From Phaeophleospora eucalypticola (taxonomy: Eukaryota > Ascomycota > Dothideomycetes > Mycosphaerellales > Mycosphaerellaceae), in NCBI GenBank assembly GCA_022814565.1, contig JAKLNG010000013.1, forward strand, positions 868,001 through 932,000: a DNA stretch of 64,000 bases. The letters are read 5' to 3'. A program made the position numbers and the translations under genes. Every line of letters begins with the position of its first letter. Position 1 is the first letter of the stretch. This document shows, piece by piece, positions 22,837 through 34,415 of this stretch. Under the pieces are notes generated by a model. The model saw only the letters and a list, made by a program, of their open reading frames with translations, made no database searches and was not told the DNA's origin.

Positions 22837-24978
22837 GGCGTGAATGTGGTGAAGGAATCAGACGCAAGGCGAAAACTGGAAGCAGAAGTTAGTAGATTGC
22901 CTCGGGCCTCCCGTCTGGCTGTGCGCTAGAGATGAGCCAGCTGTGTACTGCTTGTGAGGGTAGCAATGAGCAAGCAGACAGATAGCGAGCGGGTGCAGCA
23001 AGTCGAGGCAAGCAGATAGCAGTGAGGCGGTGACAAGAGACAAGAGGAAGCTGGAGCGGGTTTTGAGATGGGTGAGACAATTGACATGAGGCATTTAGCA
23101 GGCTGTCCGAGTCTCTTTGGTTTGCGTAGCTTTTAGTGGGATAGTCCATCCCAGACCGCTGTCCCGCTGGGTGCAGGAGTGCATGTGCATGTGTGCGGGA
23201 GCAAGCGCAGTCAATGGCTCGGCGGGTGCATGTCCTCGTCATGGGAGCGATAAGAGGTTCCGCAGGCGCAGCTTACATTGTGTGAGAGTCGCGATGTCGG
23301 TTCCGAGTATGCGTGTTTGTATGTGTACGCTGGTCGGCTCGCGTGAGCAGGTAGAGTGGTGGTAAAAGGAACAAGCAAACAAGCAGTATAGATGATGTCG
23401 TGTGAGAGGTGAGGTGGGAGGGTGAAAGGTGCAAGGCGTGTGTGGGTGTGGGAGTGAAAGCGGCGGGCGAGGTCATCCACTTGTACCTGAGTGGACTGGG
23501 CTTGATGACGCCGAAGTAGCAACAACCTCGCTCCGTCCCGCATAAAACTAGAGCAGCTTTTCTCTGCAAAACCAGCAACACCTGCACAACTCCACACAGT
23601 CACTCACAAGACTCGACGCTCGCTTTCCTGCGGCAAAGAGTCTGCGGCAGAGAGTGCAGCCAATGCGCCTGTCGATCGACGCCATCCCCGAAACATCGAC
23701 CTGCCTCATCTGCAGCCAGTGAGAATTCGCGCATTCCTGCCGGCCAGAGTCAGCCACTTTGTCCCCAGTCCCACTTCTCTGCAAGACGTCCACAGAGATC
23801 ACGATGCGCCTTTTACCCTCTGTCCGCCGAGCATTTTACAGCAGATTCTATCCTCTCATATCCTATCAATTCTCGCACGCGCCGTAGCCGATGCTATATC
23901 CTGCCTCCTCGGCCCCATAGCAGCTATGCAGCCAGCTCGAGCTCGCCATTGCCAACGCTTCTCCAATGCTCGAGCACGCAACAAACAATGATGCTGGACG
24001 CAATCGCCAAGCCAACCGCTGCCCCTCGTCCGCGGTCCCAGCTTCACAACTTCTTTTGACTCAGCTGACCCTCCCGCGTCCACGTGTCCATTCGTCTCTT
24101 CCGGATCGCCACTCACCATCCGCCAAACAAGCCATCACCGCCGCCAAGCGCGGAGAACAACCGCCTGCGTCTTCTGGAAAACGCCCAGACTTGTCCGCTC
24201 CAGTCACTGGCTTGACCTCACTCGATCATCAACAACTTGAAGTCCGATATACTCGAAACTTCCGCATTGGAGCCATACCTGTTGAATGATTGCGAACCAG
24301 CGCTCCGAATTCGAGACCCATCACAGTCATGGAATGTCCTTGCCTGTCTCTGCACGGCAAAAGCCTCTTTACGTACCATCTCTGATTGTTTGGTACTCGT
24401 TTGCCGCGCACGCCATCTGATGCTGTTCGCGGTCATGACCGCACTCTAAACACAACATCGGAGCCCTCCGCGGATCAGGAAACCGCTAAAGAGCCTGACC
24501 ACATGCTGCTAATCATGCACAACTGTCACGAAGAATGAACAGACACATGTTGACCTTCATCATTCACCTCTTAGCAGTTCACGCCTTGAGGGCACAGAGC
24601 TACCTGCAATGCTAACTCCAATGTTCCTGTCGATCTCGTCGGCTGCGGACAAGCACGCATCTAACAAACCTCGTCGCACCATGCGTTGATGCAAAGCTGT
24701 GCATTCTAAGTGCTTTCCTTTGGACGACTTGAGGCCAGTGCAGCGTTCATCACGCGTCTTCTCCATCCTGTGGGTGCTGTGCTTCCTGCCAACGGAGACA
24801 AGTCCGCTCTCGGCTGAACTTCGGGGAACGCAGCAGCAGCAAACGCGTTCCGTACTCTCTACGTCTTCATCCCTTGCTTCACTCTTCCAGGCGCCAACAT
24901 GAAGACAACTAGCTGCCATCCTGCTCAGCACATCTCAATGAAGAACAGAGACGCACTGGACTACGATCACTCAGCGCT
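22837..24978. other. Long intergenic region, no gene seen
   Basis: 2.1 kb between divergent genes (AIM21 minus, F-box protein plus). The half near AIM21 (about 22860-23480) is rich in TG/CA steps and looks like promoter and 5' leader. A plus-strand ORF at 23966-24289 and others have no domain. A non-coding RNA or leader intron could be present, but the sequence alone does not show one. Confidence 0.45.
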
Positions 24979-26025
24979 ATGAGCATGTCTGAGCAGGCAC
25001 TGGACCCGAAACTGACATTCCTGCCGACTAATCAAGACCATACTCTCGACCAGAATCTTCACCATCAGACGTGCCCGCTGGACTTTGCAAAACACTGCAA
25101 TGCTCCGACGCAAGATCTAGGCGATCTCGAGCGGCTGCCCTACGAACTCCTTGACGATGTGCTGGCTCAAGCGGACTTGCAGTCTCTTTCCAACTTCCGT
25201 CATGTCAACAGGCGAGCTATGCAAATCGTGGACAGCGTTCCAGAATTCAAGCAGATCGTCAAGCATGGCCAAGTATTTCTTCGAGCCATGCTCAGCATCA
25301 GAGCTGCTTCACACTTTTCCAGCATCGACCTATTTCGCACTCTTGAGACTCGAGATTGCGAGAGTTGCGGCGACTTTGCTGGGTATATCTATCTGCTCGG
25401 CTGCAGTCGAGTCTGCTATCTGTGCTTCATCAACGAGGCCCGGTATCTTCCCCTCACGTCTATTCAGGTATGGCGCAGGTTCGGCCTGGATCGCTCTCGC
25501 CTCAAACTTTTGCCACGGATGACCAGCCTTCCTGGGAAGTACTCACCAGCGGAACGCATTTGTCGCAGACGTCTGAACTTATACGACCACGACTCAGCCC
25601 GCCAAGCCGGATTCTCTTTGCACGGATCGCAAGCCGCCATCGATAACTTCACAGCAGATGACTTGCCATCTCAGATGATAAGGTACCACAGGCGAAACAC
25701 CGAATATCTCGCAGGCATTTCAAGAACAAAGCCCCGGAAGCCTACAGGCGCTACAAACACAGAGGAAGTCGATATGCTCGAAACCAATCCTCGTCGGTTC
25801 ATGGCTGTTGTGTCGATGCCGTGGATACGTCCCAAGGAAGACATTCCAGTCTTGGGATTCCACTGCCGTGGCTGTGGAGATGAATGTCACCGTCCTTTTC
25901 ACTGGAGAAGACGGTATACCGACGAGACGTTTCAAGACCACATCCAGCAGTGTGGCCAGATCTTCAAGGATGAGCGCATGCATGGACATCGACATTGTCG
26001 GTGGAGTGATTCGCTGCTGGCTTGA
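24979..26025 (+). CDS. F-box protein with cysteine-rich centre
   Basis: Single exon, 348 residues. Residues 50-91 (LERLPYELLDDVLAQADLQS onward to SNFRHVNRRA) form an F-box, which would bind Skp1 in an SCF ubiquitin ligase. The central part has C127, C130, C142, C146 and C149 (CESC ... CSRVCYLC), a probable zinc-binding knot found in several fungal F-box proteins. A second Cys/His patch (HCRGCGDECHRPFH, then HIQQCG) stands near the C-terminus. The substrate is unknown. A Met at residue 3 is an equally possible start. It is a different family from the LDLPxExRN genes at 1.9-5.2 kb. Confidence 0.8.
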   Translation: MSMSEQALDPKLTFLPTNQDHTLDQNLHHQTCPLDFAKHCNAPTQDLGDLERLPYELLDDVLAQADLQSLSNFRHVNRRAMQIVDSVPEFKQIVKHGQVFLRAMLSIRAASHFSSIDLFRTLETRDCESCGDFAGYIYLLGCSRVCYLCFINEARYLPLTSIQVWRRFGLDRSRLKLLPRMTSLPGKYSPAERICRRRLNLYDHDSARQAGFSLHGSQAAIDNFTADDLPSQMIRYHRRNTEYLAGISRTKPRKPTGATNTEEVDMLETNPRRFMAVVSMPWIRPKEDIPVLGFHCRGCGDECHRPFHWRRRYTDETFQDHIQQCGQIFKDERMHGHRHCRWSDSLLA

Positions 26026-26478
26026 ATGAGAGCTCACCTGGGAGTCTGACATTCGAATGTCCTCACTCAGTGCAGATGCTTGGCCTTGCTCTGGGCATTA
26101 GTGCGAGGGCAAAATGGAAGTGATCGAATACTTGAAACGCTTCACCTTCTCGACCTGACATGTTTTCAGTGCTTGTACTACCACGCCTCAATGATACACC
26201 GGGATCGTACAGTCTGGCCAATCCTTAGTAGGGTACAGCCGCTGGCATCTTCGCCCCACATTTGCATCAATTGACGCCGCCAAAGCGCTCCCTTCACTAT
26301 ACTTTACTTTTTCACATGCTGCGTCGCAGAGAAGGTGGAAAGCACATGAATATGTCGAAAGACTTCCACATTCTGAGCTATGTCCTGACCTTCGCGACTC
26401 TTCAGGCCTGCCGATTCGAAACTATTCGACTTTCTCAATCACCCATAACATCGAGACTGGCTATCATCAACAACAACC
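26026..26478. other. Intergenic, no gene seen
   Basis: A 453-bp spacer between two plus-strand genes. It should hold the promoter of the kinase-fold gene. Nothing else is recognisable. Confidence 0.4.
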
Positions 26479-27279
26479 ATGCCAACCCCACAAAACAACA
26501 AACAACTACTAAACTGCGAAGTCGACGAATCAGGAAAGGACGACAGCTACTTCCGCCTCCTCGTCAACGGCACGCACATCAAATACCTCACCATCGCGCC
26601 CGGACTCTACGACGCAGATGACATGTGCTTCGCCCCCACCCTTTTCACTATTCTCCCACCTTTTCCACCTGGTGACTGGAATGAAGGCCACATCGCATTC
26701 GACAAGAAGACTGGGAAGCCGGGTTTTGCGAAGGCGGTGCGGACGCAGTTAGCTGGAGTGAAGAGTACTTGGCATCCGAAGAATGTGGATTGGTTGGATC
26801 TCAAGTTGGGGGAGATGATGAAGACGAATGTCTGTGAGGCGCAGCTGCCGGGATACTCGGAGACCGTCATCACCAAATTCGCCCGCTTCGATTGGGAGAT
26901 CGGCTATTACGACAGCGAGTGCGCTGCGTATCAATGGATGCAAGACCAGGACATCGGTCCCAAGTTTCTGGGCAATATCGCCGAAGAAGGCAGAGTCATC
27001 GGCTTCCTTATCGAGCACATTTCTAATGCCCGCCACGCCGGTCCAAAGGATTTGGAGGCTTGCAAAGACGTGCTGGGCAGACTGCACGGACTCGGGATAG
27101 TGCATGGGGATATCAATCGGCATAACTTCTTGATCAAGGGGGACAAGGCTGTGCTCATTGATTTCGATACGGCGCGGAAGACTGCTGATTCAGAGGCTTT
27201 GGTGGAGGAGATGAGGGCTTTGAAAGGGAGTTTGGAGAGTACGTCGAATTTGGGAGGGATCGAAGTCGTGATGGGTTGA
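26479..27279 (+). CDS. Protein-kinase-fold protein (small, fungal)
   Basis: Single exon, 266 residues. The second half carries kinase-like motifs: FLIEHISNARH (hinge region), IVHGDINRHNFLI at 208-219 as the catalytic loop with Asp in HGDxxxHN, and VLIDFDTARK with DFD (228-230) in the place of DFG. An early Lys in VITKFARFDWE (K133) with the nearby Glu of the following helix could form the ATP salt bridge. No glycine-rich loop is clear. The first 110 residues do not look like a kinase. Similar fungal proteins are often named 'alpha-galactosidase A precursor', which this sequence does not support. It could phosphorylate a small molecule, as aminoglycoside-kinase-like proteins do, or be a regulator. 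Confidence 0.72.
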   Translation: MPTPQNNKQLLNCEVDESGKDDSYFRLLVNGTHIKYLTIAPGLYDADDMCFAPTLFTILPPFPPGDWNEGHIAFDKKTGKPGFAKAVRTQLAGVKSTWHPKNVDWLDLKLGEMMKTNVCEAQLPGYSETVITKFARFDWEIGYYDSECAAYQWMQDQDIGPKFLGNIAEEGRVIGFLIEHISNARHAGPKDLEACKDVLGRLHGLGIVHGDINRHNFLIKGDKAVLIDFDTARKTADSEALVEEMRALKGSLESTSNLGGIEVVMG

Positions 27280-27395
27280 TGGGTGTGATCGGTTCTGAAC
27301 GGGTGATGCCCAATGGGTGATGCTCATTAAACCTTTTTTACTGTAAAGCTACTCGTCAAAACTTCGCTCGTTGGTATCGTGCGTCAATCAAACGG

Positions 27396-30251
27396 TCATA
27401 AACCCCAAATCAACGCTGCCATTCCTGCCACGATCGCAAAGGATGGAATACCAATCTTCCCAGCAGCTCCCGTCGCGGTTGCTGGTGCTACGCTGGAGCT
27501 TGACGTTCCTGTGCGGCTTGAGGAGAGTGAGGACGACGCTGCTCTTGTTGATGAAGAAGTCATCGTCGAGTTTGGCGCAACTCCACCCAAAGCCACAGAC
27601 GATTCTCCCGCTGATCCGACCAGCACGAGTCCTGTCGACGCGGCACTGACGATTTGGCCATCCAGTGTCGCCGCCATGCCTCCTTGCGAAAGAGTCGTGC
27701 CTCCAACAACAATTGCATTCGTTCCAGGGAGAGAAGAAGCCGTGATCGTCACGCTCCCTGCCGCCAGAACTTGATCTCCACCGCTTGCAGTACCAGACTG
27801 TGCACTATTCCCACCACCTGTCTGCATCACCACTACTCCATTAGTCGCAGCACTCAGGACCGCTCCATTGGAAAGAGTGGCGAGCTGTCCGGCTGCGACA
27901 GTGGATGTTCCGGCGACGATGAAGCCGCCAGCGCCGTTGGAGATGGCTGCTGCGGTGAGAGTTTGGCCGTTACCCAGGGGGATAAGAGCCGCTGGCGTAG
28001 GGGCTTCTGCTGGAACAGCGGAGGGGTTGGGGGCGAAGAGAATTGTGCTTCCTGCGGCTGGGAAGACGGCGGCTGGTGATTGTGCGGGAAAGTCAGGGCT
28101 GGCCAGTTGTGGAGATGCCGGATCGTTGTTTTGAGATGCTGGCTGAGGAGTATTTGCGGCTGCTGGAGAGTTGGAGATGGATGTGAAGGCGATGGGTGAT
28201 GGGTTGACGGGATTGGCCGTTGGGCTACCTTCAGGATCAGCTGGTGCTGCTGGGCTCTGGGCCTCAGGAGCCGTAGCCTGCGTCGATTGTTGCTGCGCTG
28301 GTGGCGGATTTGCGGGAGCGTCATTGCCTCCTTCAGAAGGCTGTGGCTGTGGTTGAGGCTGGGGTTGCTGCGAGGCCTGAGGAGGGGCGTTGCCAGAGGA
28401 TCCTGGATCCGCTGGAGCAGCAGGCTGGCTTTGCGAGGGAGCTTGTTGTGAAGGTGGGTTCGCAGGCGCAGCTGGGGTCGATGCGGGCTGGCCTTGACCA
28501 CCGTCTGAAGGGAGGTTGTCCGACAAAGCCGGCACAAACGACGAGGGAGCACCAGGTGATGGAGCTCGGGAGCTTGCTGAAGTAGACGAAAGCGCTGCCG
28601 GAGGAAGGGTGACAGACGCCGGAGGCGCCGCCGTAGGACTTGGCGAAGCAGCTGGTGAGGAATGCTGACCCGGGAGTGTCGGCTGAGCGGGAGCATTGGC
28701 TGCTTGCAGAGCAGTAGGCGGATCGAAGATGACATTCGGCTGCTGGTTATTCCAGAACTGGCATGTCGACCACTCAGGAACCATCTCTCGCAGTCTCGTA
28801 GGAACGGCCAGAAGCGGATTGAAGTTGTCGAAGATGGTCTCACAGGGGTTGGGAACGATCTTGGTCGAATGATATTCTCCATCGGAGTAGAACGTGCTCG
28901 TCGGACTGCACTGATTCTGACACTGATACGCACTCGCAGGCACAGGAGAGTTCAGGTCGGCATAGTTGAGTTGCGTTCCGGGACCGTATGCTCCACTCGA
29001 CTTGCTGCTGTCTGAGAAAGTCGACGTGTAGCAGTTTGTTGATATTTCGTCAGATTTGAAGGCAATGACCGTGTTGGAAAAGGTCGGACCAATTTGCACG
29101 GCTTGTCCTCCGCCAAATGCATTGTCGTACTTGCGGTACGCAGCGTAGAGTGTCTCGAACGAAATATATACGGATCCAGGCTGGTAGGTCGTGCCTGCGC
29201 TTGTGATTGGTTCATTCTTCTGTGCGCTGGTGATGGTCGAACCGCTACCGTTCTTGTGGCAAGTGTCGTTGTCTTCGGTGGATACCTGCGAAAGTGGAAC
29301 TCAGCTCTATGGTGTCAAAAGTAGCAAGGGCAAGAACATACTGGGAAGTACAATAGCTTCACAGGCCCACCCTGCACAAGACACGGTTGTTCTGCATCGT
29401 GCTGGTTACCACAGGCACCAAATCGACGAGACAGAGCGAAGTCGTTGTCGTCTTTGATATCCCCAATATTGGACCCGAAGTAGTAGATCGCACAGTCATC
29501 CTGGTTCGGCTGACAGGGGGCTGATGGAGTGGCGGGAGAGACTGTGTACTCTACATTCGAGTAGACTTGTGTTGCATTGATCACGAAGCTGGTTGTGGCG
29601 GGTGAAATCGTTGCTCGAGGCGTTCCATCGCAAAGCGTGTAAGTGCTGACGCTCGCCGTGGGCCAATCAGTCTTGGAGTCGGGAATGGTGGAGTACGACG
29701 TCTCATCGTGTGTGGACGTGATGGAGGACACGTTGGCAGTCTCATAGTATCCTATCATCATCAGCGCCTGCCAGTCGTGTTTCAATGATGTGATGAGCGA
29801 TACCAGGATACGACGCGTACCAAGAGGTGTACGCAGACCAACAACTCTTAGCATGGCTCGTGTATTGTGGAGCAAAGTTGCTTGACCACACGATGGGCGC
29901 GTTGGGCACCGAGACGCTGTGTGTCATCGAGGCATTCCGGGCAACAGTGGTAGTGGCGAGAGTCGAACTCGATGCTGAGGTTGTCATTGTCGAAGAGGCC
30001 ATGTCTGCAGCGTAGGAAGACGTCGACGATGAAGCTCCAAGACCTTGCAGGATCCGAGCTCCGACGTCGACTGAGGATTGCGAAGATGTTGACGACAAAG
30101 TCACAGACGAATCTGAGTAACATCTATCAGCTGCTGTCATCGTGTGTTATGATCTCTCAGAATACTCACTTGTCAAACCAGCAGCGAATGTACTTCCAAC
30201 GAGCGCAGATACTGAAGCAGCAATTGTTGCGATGCCCTGCAGAGAAAGCAT
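27396..30251 (-). CDS. Secreted GPI-type cell wall protein
   Basis: Four exons on the minus strand: 30251-30170, 30130-29804, 29751-29342, 29285-27396 (902 residues). A signal peptide (MLSLQGIATIAASVSALVGS) ends near AAGLT. The N-terminal half has Cys-containing extracellular sequence with W-rich spots and sequons. The middle (roughly 400-620) is a Pro/Ala/Gln/Ser-rich stalk with PQPQPQPQP. Next comes a fold with the recurring pattern 'GQxLTxxAxxxGAGxxxVAGTSTVxxGQxxTLSNGAVLSAA', often seen in fungal wall proteins. The end is a Ser/Thr-rich tail and a hydrophobic stretch (GIPSFAIVAGMAALIWGL) with small residues before it, fitting a GPI signal. It is probably a wall or surface protein of unknown role. 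A TATA-like site stands about 75 bp upstream. Confidence 0.83.
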
Positions 30252-30321
30252 GGCCGTAGCCAAACCCGAGCGAAGAGATGTGTGAAGATGTCGAGACCTC
30301 ACATGAACGTGCATGTGCCAG

Positions 30322-30329
30322 TATATAAC
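30322..30329 (-). promoter_or_regulatory. TATA-like box of the wall protein gene
   Basis: On the minus strand the sequence reads TTATATAC, about 70-75 bp upstream of the start codon at 30251. This is a normal position for a TATA element in an inducible fungal gene. Confidence 0.4.
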
Positions 30330-31463
30330 CAAAACATAGGGACGCCATTCCTCAGGTAGATCTCTGGAGAAGGACCCGCTCATAGATCCGGTCAAGATGT
30401 CCCCTAACCCTTTGGAGCATACCAAATCCTCTTGCGGCTCGTGCCTGCATTGCTAAAAGACGATGCTATGAGGCGCTACGACTTGTAGAGGTGCTTTTTT
30501 GGAGATCGTACCGGTGCCCGGAAGCGAAATGAGCCAGCGCGCAAACCTTAAACAACGGTCTCAGCCTTGCGAGGTAAGACAACTGGTGGATGTGACCGAG
30601 TAATCAAGAACCGGTGGCCGAAAAGCTCGAGTATCGAAGTATTTTCGGCTCATGGCGGTGGTGTCTGCAGAGATGCAGGCGCTCGAAATGACCTGAATCC
30701 AGTTGCCCGTGCCGTGTTTGAGACTGCTCTTCGCACGAAGTGTTGGCTCCATCCTTCCTCAGGGCCGCGTGGGAGGACATGCGGAGAGGGCGCCTTGAGG
30801 GACGCGGCTGTCGTTATCGAGCAGCTGTCGTTTGGAACTATCCATTTTAGCACGATGGTAGAAGGCTATGGATTTGGTTCACCTTGAGGAAACGTTGAAG
30901 AAGAGGAGGAGGAGTTTAAGGAAGCCGGCGACCGGTCTACGGAGTGAAGTCTTGCCCTCGGCTCGTTCAGGCCACGCTAGTCCCATTCCGGCTCCTACGG
31001 AGCAGGCTCCGCTGAGACGCGACTTCCCTGGGCTCTTTCCATCGCGCCTCAGACTTCACGCGTAACAATACACACTTCATCGACCAGCTTCGTCTGCATA
31101 ATGCCAGAGTAACTTGTCAATGCTGTATATATCTTGCAGACTCATTTCTATTCCTCCTGGATTGGTTCATTCCGGCGAAGACACGACCTAATTGGCCTGT
31201 TGCTACAGTGAAATGCGAACAAGGCTCAGGGCTGTCATGGCCTTGAGATGGCTGAGCATGATTCGCAAAGCTCTATACGCTCGGGTTCAATGCTCATGTC
31301 TGTGCGATTAAGCAATGTCGGTCTCTGCACTCTGTCTCGATTCGGTTGTGGAATGGCACTCTGGACACATTCCAGCTATTGCCAGCGCTTGAAAACGGAA
31401 AGACTCGGTTCCATATAGGTTACCAACTCTAACAGATGATGTCCGATACACCTGTCACTCTAC
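30330..31463. other. Divergent intergenic, no gene seen
   Basis: About 1.1 kb between the wall-protein gene (minus) and the DUF6604 gene (plus). Plus-strand ORFs at 30567-30887 and 30868-31065 show no domain. A short imperfect inverted repeat (ggctcctacggagcaggctccg, about 30990-31011) is the only structure noted. Confidence 0.4.
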
Positions 31464-34002
31464 TTGGCTATGGCTAACCCGCGGAGCTGCCTAGAGCGAT
31501 ACCACCACTATCAGACCTCATTTGTGCAGTGGCTTGGCGTTGCAGCACGACAATGCGGATTCATCTTCAGCCGGTCATCAATTCGCCAACAGTCCGGAAA
31601 CCGTTCAAGACAGAAGCGTGGAAAGCCGAACCAATCCGTCATCAAGCACCTGGTGACAGCCTTGGAATTGATCGAGCAGGCTACTTTCCTCAAGGACTCG
31701 GGCCGCAGAGAAGCTGTCATCCCGGGCGGAATCAGAATATGCCTACGGAAGACAATAAATCTACGGGAAAGCCATTCGCATCTCTGGTCCCAGTCAAGCA
31801 CCAATCCCGACGACTGGGCACGGCACGAAGCTTTCATCCAGGTGCTCAAGACTTGCTATGATCTTCTGACGGGGTTTCCGTCAAAAGGTTCTTCTCTTGA
31901 GAACGAGACCAATGATGATCAAGTCCAAAAGGACCCCACTAGGTACGCCATAGCATCTTCGGGGCAATTGCGGGCTTTCGAGGCAGCTCCAATGCAATTA
32001 CTGACAGTAGTGCAGAAACTGTTTGGAATCTCTCCGAGTCGACGATCTTGAGAGCGACGACGAATTTGACTCTGGACCCCATGAAGTTGGCACTTTAGCA
32101 GATTCTAGAGGCGTTCTGGAACAGTTTGAGCTCGAACCCACGGCAGAGCCAAAGGACGACAGCTTCCCTTGCTACTGCTTTTTTCATGATCTACACGATA
32201 TTGAGAATCGACTGTTGAGGACTTGGCAACGCTTCTCAGACAGACAGGTGCCCCTAGCAGTTGCCGGACTGGTGACGAAGGTTGGCATTGATGCTGTCAG
32301 AAATCTTTCAACAAAAGCTTTGAAACGACGCAGAGACCGCGTCTCCGACCATTACGAATCGCTTGCTGTCCCGGTGTTCTTTGAAGATGCCTCGCGCAAT
32401 GGAGTCGACGGTCATGAGCTGTTAACAGCAGAAAAGGATCTGGAGCATCACCCGATACAAGACTTCATTTATCTGACGACCTATCGGACGCTGGGCAAGT
32501 TTGTGGACTCGGTATTGAATCGACGAGAGGACATAGCCTGGCCTCCATTGGTCGTCCCGTGGGCCTACGCTTACGAAGCCCGGCGAGACCTAAGGCACAA
32601 GCCGGAATACTTAGAGCTTGAAGCCAAGGACGTGAAGCTCATTCAAATGCTGCTTGATGTGTTGCTTGACTTCGACAGCAGAGATGCCGTTCGAGGTGGA
32701 CGCATGAAGATCAAAGGCCTGCCACTCTCCGAAGTTTACGATGACTTTTCCAGAAGCATGATGGCTCTCTGTAATGGACAAGAGATATCGGCGCCTGCGG
32801 TATTTACCGCACAGATTGCGCTCAGCATTGCTAGAAAACTTGGCGGTGACGATCAACCGCCCTACTACACCTCGCTGTATGCCTCTGCGGACCGCGTCGA
32901 GAGACTCATTGACCTCCACGCATCTGAAAGCAGAGATGAAGGCATGGTGGCTTGGCCTGGCTTGACAGAGTCAATGGGACGTCGGTGCATTGAACTGGCT
33001 ACGAAGCACGTACAGAGCCCGCTACTGGTACAACTTCGCAAATGCCACATGAAGATGCACGCCGACGTGAGAGAGAAGTCCGGTGAAGAATACGGATTCC
33101 CGTACAAACGCTCGTCGCAGGCGGACCTGTCGGAAGGGGATGAAACCGCGACACTGCCCAACGCCGACAATCAAGACTCACTCCCGGTCATGCCACACGA
33201 AGACGATTCACTCCAGAATCCACTACACTGTAGTTCCCTCGCTTTGGACATGGCTCTTTCGATGGAAGATCTTGGCATCTCGCTTGCCAATCATCACCAC
33301 GCGATCTTCATGATCGCCCATCTATACAACGCTCTGCGCTACCTGGACGTGACAGAAATCTCTTGGCCCAGCATGGACAGGTGCATTGAAGTTCAGAAAG
33401 GACCAATATTTGCCAATGATATCCCTCGGACATACGAGGATATTGATAGAAGGCTGGATCATCGAGTTGGAAAAGCTTTTGATCGAAGAAAAGCCATGGA
33501 ACTCAAGCATCACGAAGCCTCGGACATTCTGAAGCTCATGCTAGAACAACAAGACATTGAGATACCGCTTCGACGTCTGCAAAGCATTTTGACAGATCTT
33601 GAGGCTGGCGGAAAGGCGTCTTCCTGGCAGAGAGATCGAGCGCTGAGCCCCTTGCAATTGCTATCTCGACTGGAGAAACATCTTCCCGCCATTCTGAATG
33701 ATATCGAGTTCGACTACGTGACCCTGACCCGGCATTGCTGCTTCGTACTCGCAGAACTGAGGACCGTGATGGAGGGAGAGCAAAGTAAGATAAAGCTGGA
33801 TGGGGAAGCTGCGGACTTCTACAACGTGTGGAAGATTGTGAAAACGCTGTGCAAAACGGAAGGAGCTCACAAAATGGGACGACCCCAATGGCTGCAACTG
33901 GCCACTGACGTGTTCGAGAAGTATCTCAGAGAGCATGTGGCGAAAATGCATGGCCAGCAAGACGATGGGCAAGCTTCGACTGAGGATACTGGCAGGTCAT
34001 AA
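31464..34002 (+). CDS. DUF6604 domain protein
   Basis: Two exons, 31464-31942 and 32016-34002, giving 821 residues. The N-terminus LERYHHYQTSFVQWLGVAAR fits the DUF6604 pattern Yx2Yk..T..F..WL..A, a domain common in filamentous ascomycetes and sometimes joined to ankyrin repeats; its role is unknown. The two long reading frames are linked by a 73-nt intron with donor gtacgc, branch point tactgac and acceptor tgcag, so no frameshift is needed. The rest is helical, with acidic patches (DDLESDDEFDSG) and a tail rich in Glu. No ankyrin repeats, signal peptide or transmembrane helix are seen. ATG at 31464 or 31470 are both possible. Confidence 0.8.
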
Positions 34003-34415
34003 CGATCTACAGAGGCTCTTGAATCTGGCCAAATTTTCTGGAGGCTTCTCAAGGGGCTGGTGTAGTCTGGCACACGTAGCAAGCACCAATGGAAGCACTC
34101 GGCAAAATTGGAGACCTCAGGACCAGCGCACCTCTCATCAGCTAGATCCAAGGCGAAATACATCTCGATTTGAAGAGCATAGTGACACCAGAAAACATGA
34201 GAAGGGATCGGATGAGTGAGATCTGCAGCTACAGACTGCGTGCAAGACGATTGTGCAACTCTTCAATGCAAGAGGTGCCCATTCAGTGGAGCTGTCAGCC
34301 TAGAGCCTGGGTCTAGAAGTACAGAAGAGCAGCATGTCTAGCACCTGTGGCTACAGGAGCAGCAGTGAAGCTGCTACGTGCCCATGTAGTTGTGACCACC
34401 GTGTGAGAGCCGATG
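34003..34415. other. Convergent intergenic, no gene seen
   Basis: 413 bp between the 3' ends of the DUF6604 gene and the WW-domain gene. No ORF with a domain and no repeat is seen. Confidence 0.4.

Noticed and set aside
27854..28933. 359-residue minus-strand ORF rich in Arg/Pro/Gln/His
   Set aside because: It is an alternate frame of the wall-protein stalk, whose own frame has the better signal peptide, splice phases and GPI tail.
31942..32051. Apparent frameshift in the DUF6604 gene
   Set aside because: A 73-nt intron with gtacgc, tactgac and tgcag links the two frames in the correct phase, so no shift is needed.
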